A DNA stretch of 64,000 nucleotides from positions 62,001 through 126,000 of the forward strand of contig JAWKTB010000005.1 in NCBI GenBank assembly GCA_041402005.1. Direction: 5' to 3'. The DNA comes from JAJRXR01 sp041402005. Its GTDB lineage: Bacteria; Planctomycetota; Phycisphaerae; Phycisphaerales; UBA1924. A program made the position numbers and the translations under genes. The notes under the pieces are model-generated. The model was not told the DNA's origin. It saw only the letters and a list, made by a program, of their open reading frames with translations, and searched no databases. Of the stretch, positions 26,097 to 33,523 are shown one piece after another (the first letter of the stretch is position 1; each line of letters opens with the position of its first letter).

Positions 26097-26162
26097 CCGA
26101 GCCGCGAGCGTGAGCTCGCGATTTCCCCCGCGATGGCTCACGAGCTCACGCTCGCGGCTCGG
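26097..26162. repeat. Perfect 22-bp inverted repeat between convergent preA and hydA
   Basis: Arms at 26097-26118 and 26141-26162 are exact reverse complements (CCGAGCCGCGAGCGTGAGCT...) with a 22-base spacer. The hairpin would be very stable. No T run follows on either strand, so it is not a standard intrinsic terminator. It may be a member of a dispersed palindromic repeat family or a Rho-independent-like barrier shared by both converging transcripts. Confidence 0.8.
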
Positions 26163-26172
26163 ATTCTGTCCC

Positions 26173-27567
26173 TCAGAAATGCGTCGGTTTGCGCTTGAGC
26201 ATTGCGCCCCGGGCTTGCTCGCCGACGAACGTGCCGTTGCGGGCCTGGACCTTGCCGCGGACGGTGACGACCTCGGCTCGCCCGATGACCTTCCAGCCCT
26301 CGAACGCGTTGTAGTCCACGGCGGACAAGCTGGTCTCCTGCGACAATGTACGCACGTGGTCCGGGTCGTAGACGACCAGGTCGGCGTCCGAGCCGACACG
26401 GATCGTGCCCTTGCGGGGGTAGAGCCCGAAGATCCGAGCGGCTTGCGTGGAGCAGGCGTCCACGAAGGCGTGGTAGTCGAGGCGTCCGGTGCGCACGCCG
26501 AAGGTATGCACGAGGTCGACGCGTTCCTGGACGGAGGGGATGCCGTTGGGGATCTTGGTGAAGGCGTCGCGTCCCATGGTCTTCTGGGTCTTGAAATCGA
26601 AGGGGGCGTGGTCGGTGCCGATGGTGCTGATCGCGCGCGCGCGGAGCTGGTTCCAGAGATAGGTTTGGTTGCGCTTGTCGCGTAGGGGCGGGGACATGAC
26701 GTACTTGGCGCCCTCGAACGCGGGCTTCTCGGCGTAGGTCTTGTCGAGGACGAGGTGTGGGGCGACGGCCTCGATCCAGATGTTCACACCGCGGGCCCGG
26801 GCCTCGAGCCCGGCCCGGACCGCCGCCTCGCAGGAGGTATGGACCGTGTAGATGTGGGCGCCGGTGAGTTCCGCGAACGTCGCCAGGTGATGCACGCCCT
26901 CGGCTTCCACGCAGGTCGGGCGGGAGGGCTCGTGCCATTCGGGGCCGGTGTTGCCCTCGGCGATCTGGCGGCGTTGCATCGCGTCCACGAGCTCGGCGTT
27001 CTCACAATGGGCCGTGACGATGACGCCCATCTGCTTGGCCATCGTCAGCAGCGAGAACAGGTGCTCGTCGGGCAGATCGAGGGCGCCCTTGTAGGCGAGG
27101 AAGACCTTGAAGGAGGGGATGCCCCGATTCGTGACGATCTCGCGCAGTTGGCTCTTGGCCAGTTCGTCGAAGCGGACGACGGACATGTGAAACGTGAAGT
27201 CGCAGGCGGCCTTGCCCCGGGCGTGCCCGAGCCAGGTCTCGAACGCCGCCATCGGCTCGTCGTTCGGGCCCGGGCAGATCATCTCGATGAGCGTCGTTGT
27301 TCCCCCGGCAAGCGCCGCACGGCTGGCGGACTCCCAGTCGTCGATCGCGTTCGTGCCCATGAAAGGCAGGTGGACATGGACGTGGGGGTCGATGAAGCCG
27401 GGGAAGACGAGCTTGCCGGAGGCGTCGATGACCTCTGTACCCGGCGGGAGTGAGGCGGGGTCGATCGAGGGCTCGATGCGGGAGATCGTCTCGCCTTCGC
27501 AGTAGACGTCGGCCCGGTCGTCGTCGGTGGCGGTGATGACGCGTCCACCCTTGATGAGCAGCCCCAT
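26173..27567 (-). CDS. hydA: Dihydropyrimidinase (D-hydantoinase family)
   Basis: The 464-residue amidohydrolase has metal-ligand motifs FPGFIDPHVHVHLPFM (His62, His64) and GIPSFKVFLAYKGAL, with the presumed carboxylated Lys154. VIVTAHCENAEL, IYTVHTSCEAAV and GTDHAPFDFKTQK complete the site. AGGTTTLIEMICPGPND and GLLIKGGRVITATDDDRADV are typical of dihydropyrimidinases. It opens dihydrouracil/dihydrothymine to N-carbamoyl-beta-alanine or its methyl analogue. It is the last gene of the minus-strand operon. Allantoinase was considered but the operon content favours pyrimidines. Confidence 0.93.
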   Translation of the reverse strand: MGLLIKGGRVITATDDDRADVYCEGETISRIEPSIDPASLPPGTEVIDASGKLVFPGFIDPHVHVHLPFMGTNAIDDWESASRAALAGGTTTLIEMICPGPNDEPMAAFETWLGHARGKAACDFTFHMSVVRFDELAKSQLREIVTNRGIPSFKVFLAYKGALDLPDEHLFSLLTMAKQMGVIVTAHCENAELVDAMQRRQIAEGNTGPEWHEPSRPTCVEAEGVHHLATFAELTGAHIYTVHTSCEAAVRAGLEARARGVNIWIEAVAPHLVLDKTYAEKPAFEGAKYVMSPPLRDKRNQTYLWNQLRARAISTIGTDHAPFDFKTQKTMGRDAFTKIPNGIPSVQERVDLVHTFGVRTGRLDYHAFVDACSTQAARIFGLYPRKGTIRVGSDADLVVYDPDHVRTLSQETSLSAVDYNAFEGWKVIGRAEVVTVRGKVQARNGTFVGEQARGAMLKRKPTHF

Positions 27568-27591
27568 GGCGATCTCCTCTTGATGGTCAGC

Positions 27592-28962
27592 CTACGCGCG
27601 CTCGACCCCGGTGAACGCCCGGTCGAGGACGGCGAGCATGAAGCCGACATCCTCGCGCGTCAGGCACATGGGCGGCTTGATGCGCAGGACGTTCCCGTTG
27701 AGCCCGCCCTTGCCGATGAGCAGGCCGAGGTCCTTGGCCCGCTCGTGGACCTCGGCGGTCTTGGGGGGGGACGGCGTCTTGGAGGCCTTGTCCTCGACGA
27801 TCTCGACGCCGAGCATGAGTCCCTGACCACGGACGTCGCCGATTGTCGGGTGGGATTTCTGAAGGTCCTGAAGGCCGGACTTGAGCAGGGCGCCGACCTC
27901 CTTGGCGCGTCCTTGGATGTTTTCGTCGAGGATGACGTTGAGTGTGGCCAGGCCCTGGGCCATGCTGACGGGGTTGCCGCCGTAGGTGTTGAAATGGAGG
28001 CGTTGGCGCATGACGTCGGCGACGTCCGGGCGTGTCGTGACGGCTCCGAGCGGGGCGCCGTTGCCGATGCCCTTGGCCATGGTGACGATGTCCGGCGTGA
28101 CGCCGTGGGACTCAAATCCCCAGAAGTGGTCGCCGGTGCGACCGAAGCCTGTCTGGACTTCGTCTGCGATGCAGAGGCCGCCGTGGGCGCGGACGTGCTC
28201 GTAGACCTTCTTCAGATAGCCGGGCGGCAGATCGACCGTGCCGCCGACGCCCTGGATGGGCTCGGCGATGAAGGCGGCGACCTTCCCTGGCGTCGCGTGG
28301 CGGATGAGATCGAGCACATCCTCGGCGTACTTCTCGCCGGCGCTGGCGTCATCGTACCCGTAGGGGCCACGGTAGCAGTCGGGGAGGCGAGCGTGATGGA
28401 CGCCGAAGCCCTGGGGGACGGGGTACTTCCAGGTGTGCAGCGCGGTGAGTCCTACGGCGGACGGGCTGGTGCCGTGGTAGGCGTTGCGCAGGGCGATGAC
28501 GTCGTAGGCGCCGGTCTTGGCGCGGGCCATGAGAATGGCCAGGTCGTTGGCCTCGGATCCGGAGTTGACGAAGTAAGTCACGCCGAGGCCGCTGCCCTTT
28601 GGGAAGGTCGAGGCGAGCAGCTTGGCGAACTCGGCGGCGTTGGGGTGCAGGTAGATCGTGGTGGTGTGCTGGAGGCGCTCGTTCTGCTCGCGGACGGCTT
28701 CGACGACCTTGGGGTGGCAGTGCCCGACGCTGACGGTGACGATGCCCGCGAAGGCGTCGAGGTACCGGCGCCCTGTCTCGTCGAAGAGGTACTGCATGTG
28801 CCCCTCGACGATCATGATGGGGTCGCGGTAGTAGGTGAGCAGGGCAGGCGTGAGGAACTCGCGGCGCATCGCGAGGACCTCCGCCTTGCTCGCGCCCGTG
28901 TAGGGACGGGGCTTGTGCGCGCAGGCGGGGAGCTTGGGGAGCGTCTCGGTTGCTTGTGTCAT
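27592..28962 (-). CDS. Class III aminotransferase, probable beta-alanine/3-aminoisobutyrate transaminase
   Basis: The product has 456 residues and is close to the AGXT2 type. Signatures are FVNSGSEANDLAILMARAKT, LRNAYHGTSPSAVGLTAL, FIAEPIQGVGGTVDLPPGYL, GLCIADEVQTGFGRTGDHFW (Asp267) and the PLP lysine 297 in DIVTMAKGIGNGAPLG. HFNTYGGNPVSMAQGLATL follows. Its position between hydA and the permease, with semialdehyde dehydrogenase and beta-ureidopropionase upstream, identifies beta-alanine or 3-aminoisobutyrate as the donor, yielding malonate or methylmalonate semialdehyde. The start overlaps the permease stop. Confidence 0.88.
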   Translation of the reverse strand: MTQATETLPKLPACAHKPRPYTGASKAEVLAMRREFLTPALLTYYRDPIMIVEGHMQYLFDETGRRYLDAFAGIVTVSVGHCHPKVVEAVREQNERLQHTTTIYLHPNAAEFAKLLASTFPKGSGLGVTYFVNSGSEANDLAILMARAKTGAYDVIALRNAYHGTSPSAVGLTALHTWKYPVPQGFGVHHARLPDCYRGPYGYDDASAGEKYAEDVLDLIRHATPGKVAAFIAEPIQGVGGTVDLPPGYLKKVYEHVRAHGGLCIADEVQTGFGRTGDHFWGFESHGVTPDIVTMAKGIGNGAPLGAVTTRPDVADVMRQRLHFNTYGGNPVSMAQGLATLNVILDENIQGRAKEVGALLKSGLQDLQKSHPTIGDVRGQGLMLGVEIVEDKASKTPSPPKTAEVHERAKDLGLLIGKGGLNGNVLRIKPPMCLTREDVGFMLAVLDRAFTGVERA

Positions 28963-30422
28963 GTCGGTACCTCAGGGGCGGGCGTGGGCTTGGCCCGCCC
29001 GAACATCAGCATGGCGTACACGATCGCGGCCAGGGGCAGGCCTACGAACCAGGCGTACCCGTAGATCGTGTCGAAGAACGCGGGGAAGTACGCGTGGTCG
29101 GTCCCGGCGGTGTTGGTCGCGGCGTTGAGAAAGCCGGGCAGGTTCGGCGCGACGCCGATCGCCAGGGCGATCATCGCCATCCAGTTGACGCCCTTGTACT
29201 CGCCCTCGGGATCGTAGAGGGCGTCGGCGTTCAGCCTCGTGCGCCGGAGGATGAAGTAGTCGCAGAGCATGATGCCGGCGATGGGCCCGAGGAGGGCGCT
29301 GTAGCCGATGAGCCAGGTGAAGATGTAGGCGCCGAGGTCGCTCATGAGCCTCCAGGGCATGATGAGCACCCCGATGGCGCAGGTGGCCAGCGCCCCGGTG
29401 CGGAAGCTAATCAATCGGGGCGAGATGTTCGAGAACCCGTTGGCGGGGCTGACCACGTTGGCGGCGAGGTTCGTGCTGAGGGTTGCGAGCAGGAGCGCGA
29501 GCATCGAGCCGACGACCAGCGCCGGATGGCCCATCCGGCTCACGAGTTGGACGGGGTCCCAGATGGCCTCGCCGTAGAGGGCGATGGTCGCGCCCGTCAC
29601 GATCACGCCGATGAAGCAGAACAGGGTCATGGTCGGCGGGAGCCCGATGAGCTGCCCCGTCGCTTGCGCCTTTTGTGACTTGCAGTAGCGGGTGAAGTCC
29701 GGGATGTTGAGGCTGAGCGTTGCCCAGAACCCGACCATCGCCGTGAGCTGCGGGAAGAAGACGGTCCAGAAGCCACGACCCGGCGCGAAGCTGGTCTTGC
29801 TCTGGAACAGGTCGCCGGGGCTCTTGACGCTGAGGATCGCCCAGACCAGCAGCGCGATTCCCGCGGCGATCAGGAACGGGGCCGCGAGTGACTCGAGCCA
29901 CTTGATGGACTCGATGCCCGCCACGATGATCACGACGTGGATGAGCCAGAAGGCGAGGAAGCACCCGAACTGGATCGCGGTGATGCCCAGCACGGGCAGC
30001 GGCGTGACGTCGTTCGCCGCGTTGATCCAACCCATCGCCCCGAGGATCGAGTAGATCGCGGCGCCACCGATCCAGCACTGGATCCCGAACCACCCGCACG
30101 CCACCAGCGAGCGGGCGATCGACGGCAGGTGGGCTCCCTTCGTGCCGAAGCTCGAGCGCACGAGCACCGGGAAGGGCACGCCGTACTTCGTCCCCCCGTG
30201 ACCGTTGAGGATCATGGGCAGGAGGACGATGACGTTGCCGAGCATGACCGTCAGCACCGCCTGCCACCAGTTCATGCCCTGCGAGACCATGCCCGCCGCG
30301 AGCATGTATGTCGGGATGCATACCGCCATCCCGATCCAGAGCGCCGCGATGTTCCACGCGGACCACGTGCGCTGCTCGGGGGTGGTGGGGGCGAGGTCGG
30401 CGTTTGAGAGATCGTTGGACAT
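28959..30422 (-). CDS. NCS1 family nucleobase:cation symporter
   Basis: The start is ATG 30422 (MSNDLSNADLAPTTPEQRTW); the longer open frame upstream only reads through the inverted repeat. The 487-residue product has about twelve membrane segments and NCS1 features: TWSAWNIAALWIGMAVCIPT, LPMILNGHGGTKYGVPFPVL, SFGTKGAHLPSIARSLVACG, FWATLSLNIPDFTRYCKSQK and NLAANVVSPANGFSNISPR. The substrate is probably uracil or thymine, judging by the surrounding catabolic genes; allantoin or hydantoin cannot be excluded. It imports the substrate for the operon. Confidence 0.9.
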   Translation of the reverse strand: MSNDLSNADLAPTTPEQRTWSAWNIAALWIGMAVCIPTYMLAAGMVSQGMNWWQAVLTVMLGNVIVLLPMILNGHGGTKYGVPFPVLVRSSFGTKGAHLPSIARSLVACGWFGIQCWIGGAAIYSILGAMGWINAANDVTPLPVLGITAIQFGCFLAFWLIHVVIIVAGIESIKWLESLAAPFLIAAGIALLVWAILSVKSPGDLFQSKTSFAPGRGFWTVFFPQLTAMVGFWATLSLNIPDFTRYCKSQKAQATGQLIGLPPTMTLFCFIGVIVTGATIALYGEAIWDPVQLVSRMGHPALVVGSMLALLLATLSTNLAANVVSPANGFSNISPRLISFRTGALATCAIGVLIMPWRLMSDLGAYIFTWLIGYSALLGPIAGIMLCDYFILRRTRLNADALYDPEGEYKGVNWMAMIALAIGVAPNLPGFLNAATNTAGTDHAYFPAFFDTIYGYAWFVGLPLAAIVYAMLMFGRAKPTPAPEVPT

Positions 30423-30430
30423 GTGGGGCT

Positions 30431-30460
30431 CACCACAGAGGCACAGAGGACACAGAGAGA
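30431..30460 (+). repeat. Left inverted repeat of the GxxExxY unit
   Basis: It begins CACCACAGAGGCACAGAG and ends CACAGAGAGA. It is itself built from short CACAGAG direct repeats. It lies nine bases upstream of the NCS1 ATG on the minus strand, so it may affect expression of the permease. Confidence 0.85.
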
Positions 30461-30889
30461 TTACAGAACGAGGCGTTTGATGCCGCCGCGGAGATAGGCG
30501 GTGTTGAAGTTCAGGAGGAGCCCGGTCCGGATCGATGTCAGGCGGAGGTAGGTGAGGAGTTGAGCCTCGTGTATCGGCAGGAGACGATCGACAGACTTGA
30601 GTTCGACAACGAGTGAACCCGCGACAACAAAGTCGAGGCGATATCCCGATTCGAGCTTGACACCTCTGTACCGGATCGGAACATCGACCTGCTCCTGGAA
30701 GGGGATGCCGAGATGTTTCAACTCCGCCGCGAGGCACGCTTGGTAGGTCGATTCCAGAAGGCCCGGACCGAGCGCTTTGTGCACTTCGATCGCAGCCCCG
30801 ATGACGGCCCCGCTCAGTGGATCTTGATCGCCGGTGGAGCAGTCCAACCCCCGCCGTTCCTGAATCCCCTGGCCAGCTTTCGCCATCAT
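30461..30889 (-). CDS. GxxExxY family protein (PD-(D/E)XK nuclease-like)
   Basis: The product has 142 residues; either of two consecutive ATG codons (30889, 30886) may be used. GPGLLESTYQACLAAELKHL contains the name-giving G-x-x-E-x-x-Y (Gly43, Glu46, Tyr49). A PD-(D/E)XK-like core follows in YRLDFVVAGSLVVELKSVDR (Asp86, Glu96, Lys98). The function of this family is not established. The fold suggests a nuclease or a nuclease-derived nucleic-acid-binding protein. It interrupts an otherwise metabolic operon and is framed by inverted repeats, which implies insertion of a discrete unit. Confidence 0.85.
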   Translation of the reverse strand: MMAKAGQGIQERRGLDCSTGDQDPLSGAVIGAAIEVHKALGPGLLESTYQACLAAELKHLGIPFQEQVDVPIRYRGVKLESGYRLDFVVAGSLVVELKSVDRLLPIHEAQLLTYLRLTSIRTGLLLNFNTAYLRGGIKRLVL

Positions 30890-30891
30890 CT

Positions 30892-30921
30892 TCTCTCTGT
30901 GGTCTCTGTGCCTCTGTGGTG
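30892..30921 (-). repeat. Right inverted repeat of the GxxExxY unit
   Basis: Its reverse complement, beginning CACCACAGAGGCACAGAG, matches the left repeat except for two adjacent bases. It lies directly upstream of the GxxExxY start codon and ten bases downstream of the beta-ureidopropionase stop. Confidence 0.85.
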
Positions 30922-30930
30922 AAAAATTTC

Positions 30931-31800
30931 CTATGGCTGAGCAATCTGGGTGTAGCTCTCGGGCCGGCGGTCGCGGTAGAACTGCCAGACGTTGCGGACC
31001 TCGGCGATCAGGTCGAGGTCGAGATCCGCGACGAGGACCTCGTCCTTATCGCGGGACGCCTCGGCGATGATCTGGCCCCGCGGGTTGCAGAAGTAGGACT
31101 GGCCGTAGAACTCCCCAATGTCCCACGGCTTCTCGTGCCCTACCCGGTTGATGGCGCCGACGAAGTACTGGTTCGCGACGGCGTGCGCCGGTTGCTCGAG
31201 CTTCCAGAGGTACTCTGACAAGCCCGCAACGGTCGCGGACGGGTTGAAGACGATCTCGGCGCCGTTGAGGCCGAGCTCGCGGGCCCCTTCAGGGAAGTGG
31301 CGGTCGTAGCAGATGTAGACACCGATCTTCCCGAAGCGGGTCTGGAAGACGGGGTATCCACCGTTGCCGGGTGTGAAGTAGAACTTCTCCCAGAAGCCGG
31401 GGTGGCAGTGGGGGATGTGGTGCTTGCGGTAGGTCCCGAGGTACTCGCCCCGCTCGTCGATGACGGCGGCGCTGTTGTAGAACAGTCCCGTCATGGCCTG
31501 CTCATAGATCGGGACGATCATGACCATCGCGTGCTTCTTGGCCTGCTCGCACATGAGCTTGACGGTCGGTCCGTCCGGGATCGGCTCGGCGGTCTCGTAC
31601 CAGCGCGTCTCCTGCTCGGCGCAGAAGTAGGGGCCGTAGAAGATCTCCTGGAGGCAGCAGACGTTGGCGCCCTTGTCGGCGGCCTCGGCGATGAGGCCGA
31701 GGTGCTTGTCGATCATGGCCTTCTTGATGTCGGCGAGGGGGGCGTCGCCGGCCAGGGGGTTGGAGGCCTGGATCAGGGCCGCGCGGGTGATTCTCGCCAT
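30931..31800 (-). CDS. pydC: Beta-ureidopropionase / N-carbamoyl amide hydrolase (nitrilase superfamily)
   Basis: The product has 289 residues with the nitrilase triad Glu52 (CCLQEIFYGPYF), Lys126 (GTYRKHHIPH) and Cys164 (VYICYDRHFPEGAREL). YFTPGNGGYPVFQTRFGKIG and VGAINRVGHEKPWDIGEFYG match the N-carbamoylputrescine/N-carbamoyl-beta-alanine amidohydrolase branch. It releases ammonia and CO2 from N-carbamoyl-beta-alanine. Operon position between the semialdehyde dehydrogenase and the permease/transaminase/hydA decides for the pyrimidine role over agmatine breakdown. Confidence 0.88.
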   Translation of the reverse strand: MARITRAALIQASNPLAGDAPLADIKKAMIDKHLGLIAEAADKGANVCCLQEIFYGPYFCAEQETRWYETAEPIPDGPTVKLMCEQAKKHAMVMIVPIYEQAMTGLFYNSAAVIDERGEYLGTYRKHHIPHCHPGFWEKFYFTPGNGGYPVFQTRFGKIGVYICYDRHFPEGARELGLNGAEIVFNPSATVAGLSEYLWKLEQPAHAVANQYFVGAINRVGHEKPWDIGEFYGQSYFCNPRGQIIAEASRDKDEVLVADLDLDLIAEVRNVWQFYRDRRPESYTQIAQP

Positions 31801-31833
31801 GATCGTCTCCTGGGGGATAGTGCTTGATCGGCT

Positions 31834-33324
31834 CTAGAGCCAGCGCGTCACCATGACTCGGGACTTGGTGTAGAAGCGGACGGCGTCCTCGCCGTTGGCG
31901 TGCAGGTCGCCGAAGAAGGACCGCTTCCAGCCGGCAAAGGGGAAGACCGCCATGGGAGCGGGCACGCCGACGTTCACGCCGAGCATGCCGGCCTGGACCG
32001 TGCGCTGGAATCGCCTCGCGGCGTGTCCGCTGTCGGTGAAGATGACGGCCATGTTGCCGTACTCGGAGAGGTTGACGGTCTCGACCGCCTCCTCGAGCGT
32101 CTTGGCCCGCATGATGGTGAGGACGGGGCCAAAGATCTCCTCGCGGACGATCTTCATGCCGGGCTTCGCGTGGTCGAAGATCGTCGGCCCGACGAAGCAC
32201 CCGGAACTGGGCATCTCGCTCTCACGCCCATCGAGCACGAGGTCCGCGCCCTCCGCGACACCCGCCTCGATGTACCCGACGACGCGGTCCCGAGCATCGC
32301 GGCTGACCAGGGGGCCCATGCTGACGCCCTGCTCGCCGCCCGCGCCGACCTTGACGCCCTCGGCGGCCTTGACCAGCGCGGGCACGAACCAGTCCGCGGC
32401 GTCGCCGACGCAGACGACGACCGAGCCGGCAAGACAACGCTGGCCCGTGTTCCCGAAGGCGGAGCCGAGGACGCCCTCGACCGCGGCGCCCCGGTTCGCG
32501 TCGGGCATGATGATCGAGTGGTTCTTGGCGCCGCACATGCACTGGACGCGCTTGCCGGCGGCGGAAGCCTTCTTGTAGATCGACTCGCCGACGCGTGTCG
32601 AGCCGACGAAGGAGATCGCGCTGACGCCCGGGTGCGTGATGAGTCGCTCGGCGACCTCGCCCCCGCCGTGGACGAGGTTGAGGACGCCGTCGGGGAAGCC
32701 CGCGTCCTTGGTCAGCTCGAACTCGCGGACGGTCGAGAAGGGGTCGCGCTCGGAGGGCTTGAGGACGAAGGTGTTCCCGCACGCGACCGCCATCGGCCAC
32801 ATCCACATGGGGACCATGACCGGGAAGTTGAAGGGTGTGATCCCGACGCAGACGCCCAGCGGCACGCGGTCGACCTGCGAGTCGATGCCGACGCCCCCCT
32901 CGTCCTCGGTGCGGCAGAACGAGGTCGAGACCGCGATCTGGGGGAGCGTTCGCCCCATCATGAGGACGGGGGCGGCGGAGGCGAACTCGATGCAGTCGAT
33001 GCCGCGCCGGACCGAGCCGATGGCCTCGGCCTTGGTCTTGCCGTGCTCCTCGACGACGATGTCGGCGAGATCCCCGATGTTGTCCTCGAGGATCTGCTTG
33101 TATCGGAAGAGGCACTGGACGCGGTCGCCGACGGGTGTCTCGGCCCAGCCCTGGAACGCCGCGTTGGCCGCCGCCACCGCCCGGTCGGCCATCTCGACCG
33201 AGCTCATGGGGGCGAGGCCGATCGGCTCGCCGGTGGCGGGGTTGGCGAGTTGGAGGGTCTGACCGCCGGCGGCGTCGGGGACCAGCTCGCCACCGATGTA
33301 GTGCTTTGCGATAGGACCTGGCAT
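31834..33324 (-). CDS. mmsA: Methylmalonate/malonate-semialdehyde dehydrogenase (CoA-acylating)
   Basis: The product has 496 residues. ALDH features typical of MmsA are GITPFNFPVMVPMWMWPMAV, FVGSTRVGESIYKKASAAGK, the cofactor-site MCGAKNHSIIMPDANRGAAV, and catalytic Cys297 in FGNTGQRCLAGSVVV. It converts malonate or methylmalonate semialdehyde to acetyl-CoA or propionyl-CoA, the last step after the beta-amino acid transaminase in this operon. It is the first gene of the minus-strand operon, with a TACAAT box at 33359-33354 upstream. Confidence 0.93.
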   Translation of the reverse strand: MPGPIAKHYIGGELVPDAAGGQTLQLANPATGEPIGLAPMSSVEMADRAVAAANAAFQGWAETPVGDRVQCLFRYKQILEDNIGDLADIVVEEHGKTKAEAIGSVRRGIDCIEFASAAPVLMMGRTLPQIAVSTSFCRTEDEGGVGIDSQVDRVPLGVCVGITPFNFPVMVPMWMWPMAVACGNTFVLKPSERDPFSTVREFELTKDAGFPDGVLNLVHGGGEVAERLITHPGVSAISFVGSTRVGESIYKKASAAGKRVQCMCGAKNHSIIMPDANRGAAVEGVLGSAFGNTGQRCLAGSVVVCVGDAADWFVPALVKAAEGVKVGAGGEQGVSMGPLVSRDARDRVVGYIEAGVAEGADLVLDGRESEMPSSGCFVGPTIFDHAKPGMKIVREEIFGPVLTIMRAKTLEEAVETVNLSEYGNMAVIFTDSGHAARRFQRTVQAGMLGVNVGVPAPMAVFPFAGWKRSFFGDLHANGEDAVRFYTKSRVMVTRWL

Positions 33325-33353
33325 GTGGCGTCTCCTGTGGGCGGGGAACGGGG

Positions 33354-33359
33354 ATTGTA
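33354..33359 (-). promoter_or_regulatory. Putative -10 (TACAAT) of the pyrimidine-catabolism operon
   Basis: On the minus strand TACAAT stands 29 bases before the mmsA ATG, with CAGGAG closer to the start as ribosome-binding site. A matching -35 is not obvious, so activation by a regulator is possible. Confidence 0.4.
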
Positions 33360-33490
33360 AACACCAGGGGCGAGGGGGGAAGAGTGCGTGTCTGGGAGCC
33401 CGCGAGAGGCGCCCGAGAGAGGAGGCGTTGGGGCGTTTGCGAGGTGTAGGCTCGGGCGTTGGTTCCTCCGAAGCGGCCTCGGAACCTGCG

Positions 33491-33498
33491 TGTAGACT
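33491..33498 (+). promoter_or_regulatory. Putative -10 element TGTAGACT
   Basis: It lies 25 bases before the ATG at 33524 and is identical to the octamers at 548 and 24861. It also supports choosing that ATG over the longer open frame. Confidence 0.4.
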
Positions 33499-33523
33499 CC
33501 GGCAAGGGGCGAGGGTGGCTCAC

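Larger units (their letters stand above)
30431..30921 (-). mobile_element. Candidate small element: GxxExxY gene bounded by 30-bp inverted repeats
   Basis: The 491-base unit separates two pyrimidine-catabolism genes and consists only of a left repeat (30431-30460), one gene, and a right repeat (30892-30921). The repeats match at 28 of 30 positions in inverted orientation. The gene's stop codon abuts the left repeat, and the right repeat ends two bases before its ATG, so the repeat supplies the AGAGAGAAG that precedes the start codon. I recall such CACAGAG-rich repeats beside GxxExxY genes in other genomes but cannot verify it here. No transposase or target-site duplication is seen. Confidence 0.55.

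Noticed and set aside
26097..26162. Intrinsic terminator
   Set aside because: Neither arm is followed by a T run, and the 22-base loop is long; kept as an inverted repeat.
27580..29064. Plus-strand open frame of 494 codons
   Set aside because: It is the antisense shadow of the class III aminotransferase; composition is Val/Gly/Glu/Asp-rich without motifs.
30423..30944. Upstream extension of the NCS1 frame with peptide FTTEAQRPQRED
   Set aside because: This peptide is the translation of the inverted repeat, not a real N-terminus; ATG 30422 gives a normal NCS1 start.
31834..33324. Succinate-semialdehyde dehydrogenase
   Set aside because: The MCGAKNH and NTGQRCLAG blocks are those of the CoA-acylating MmsA group, and operon content fits malonate/methylmalonate semialdehyde.
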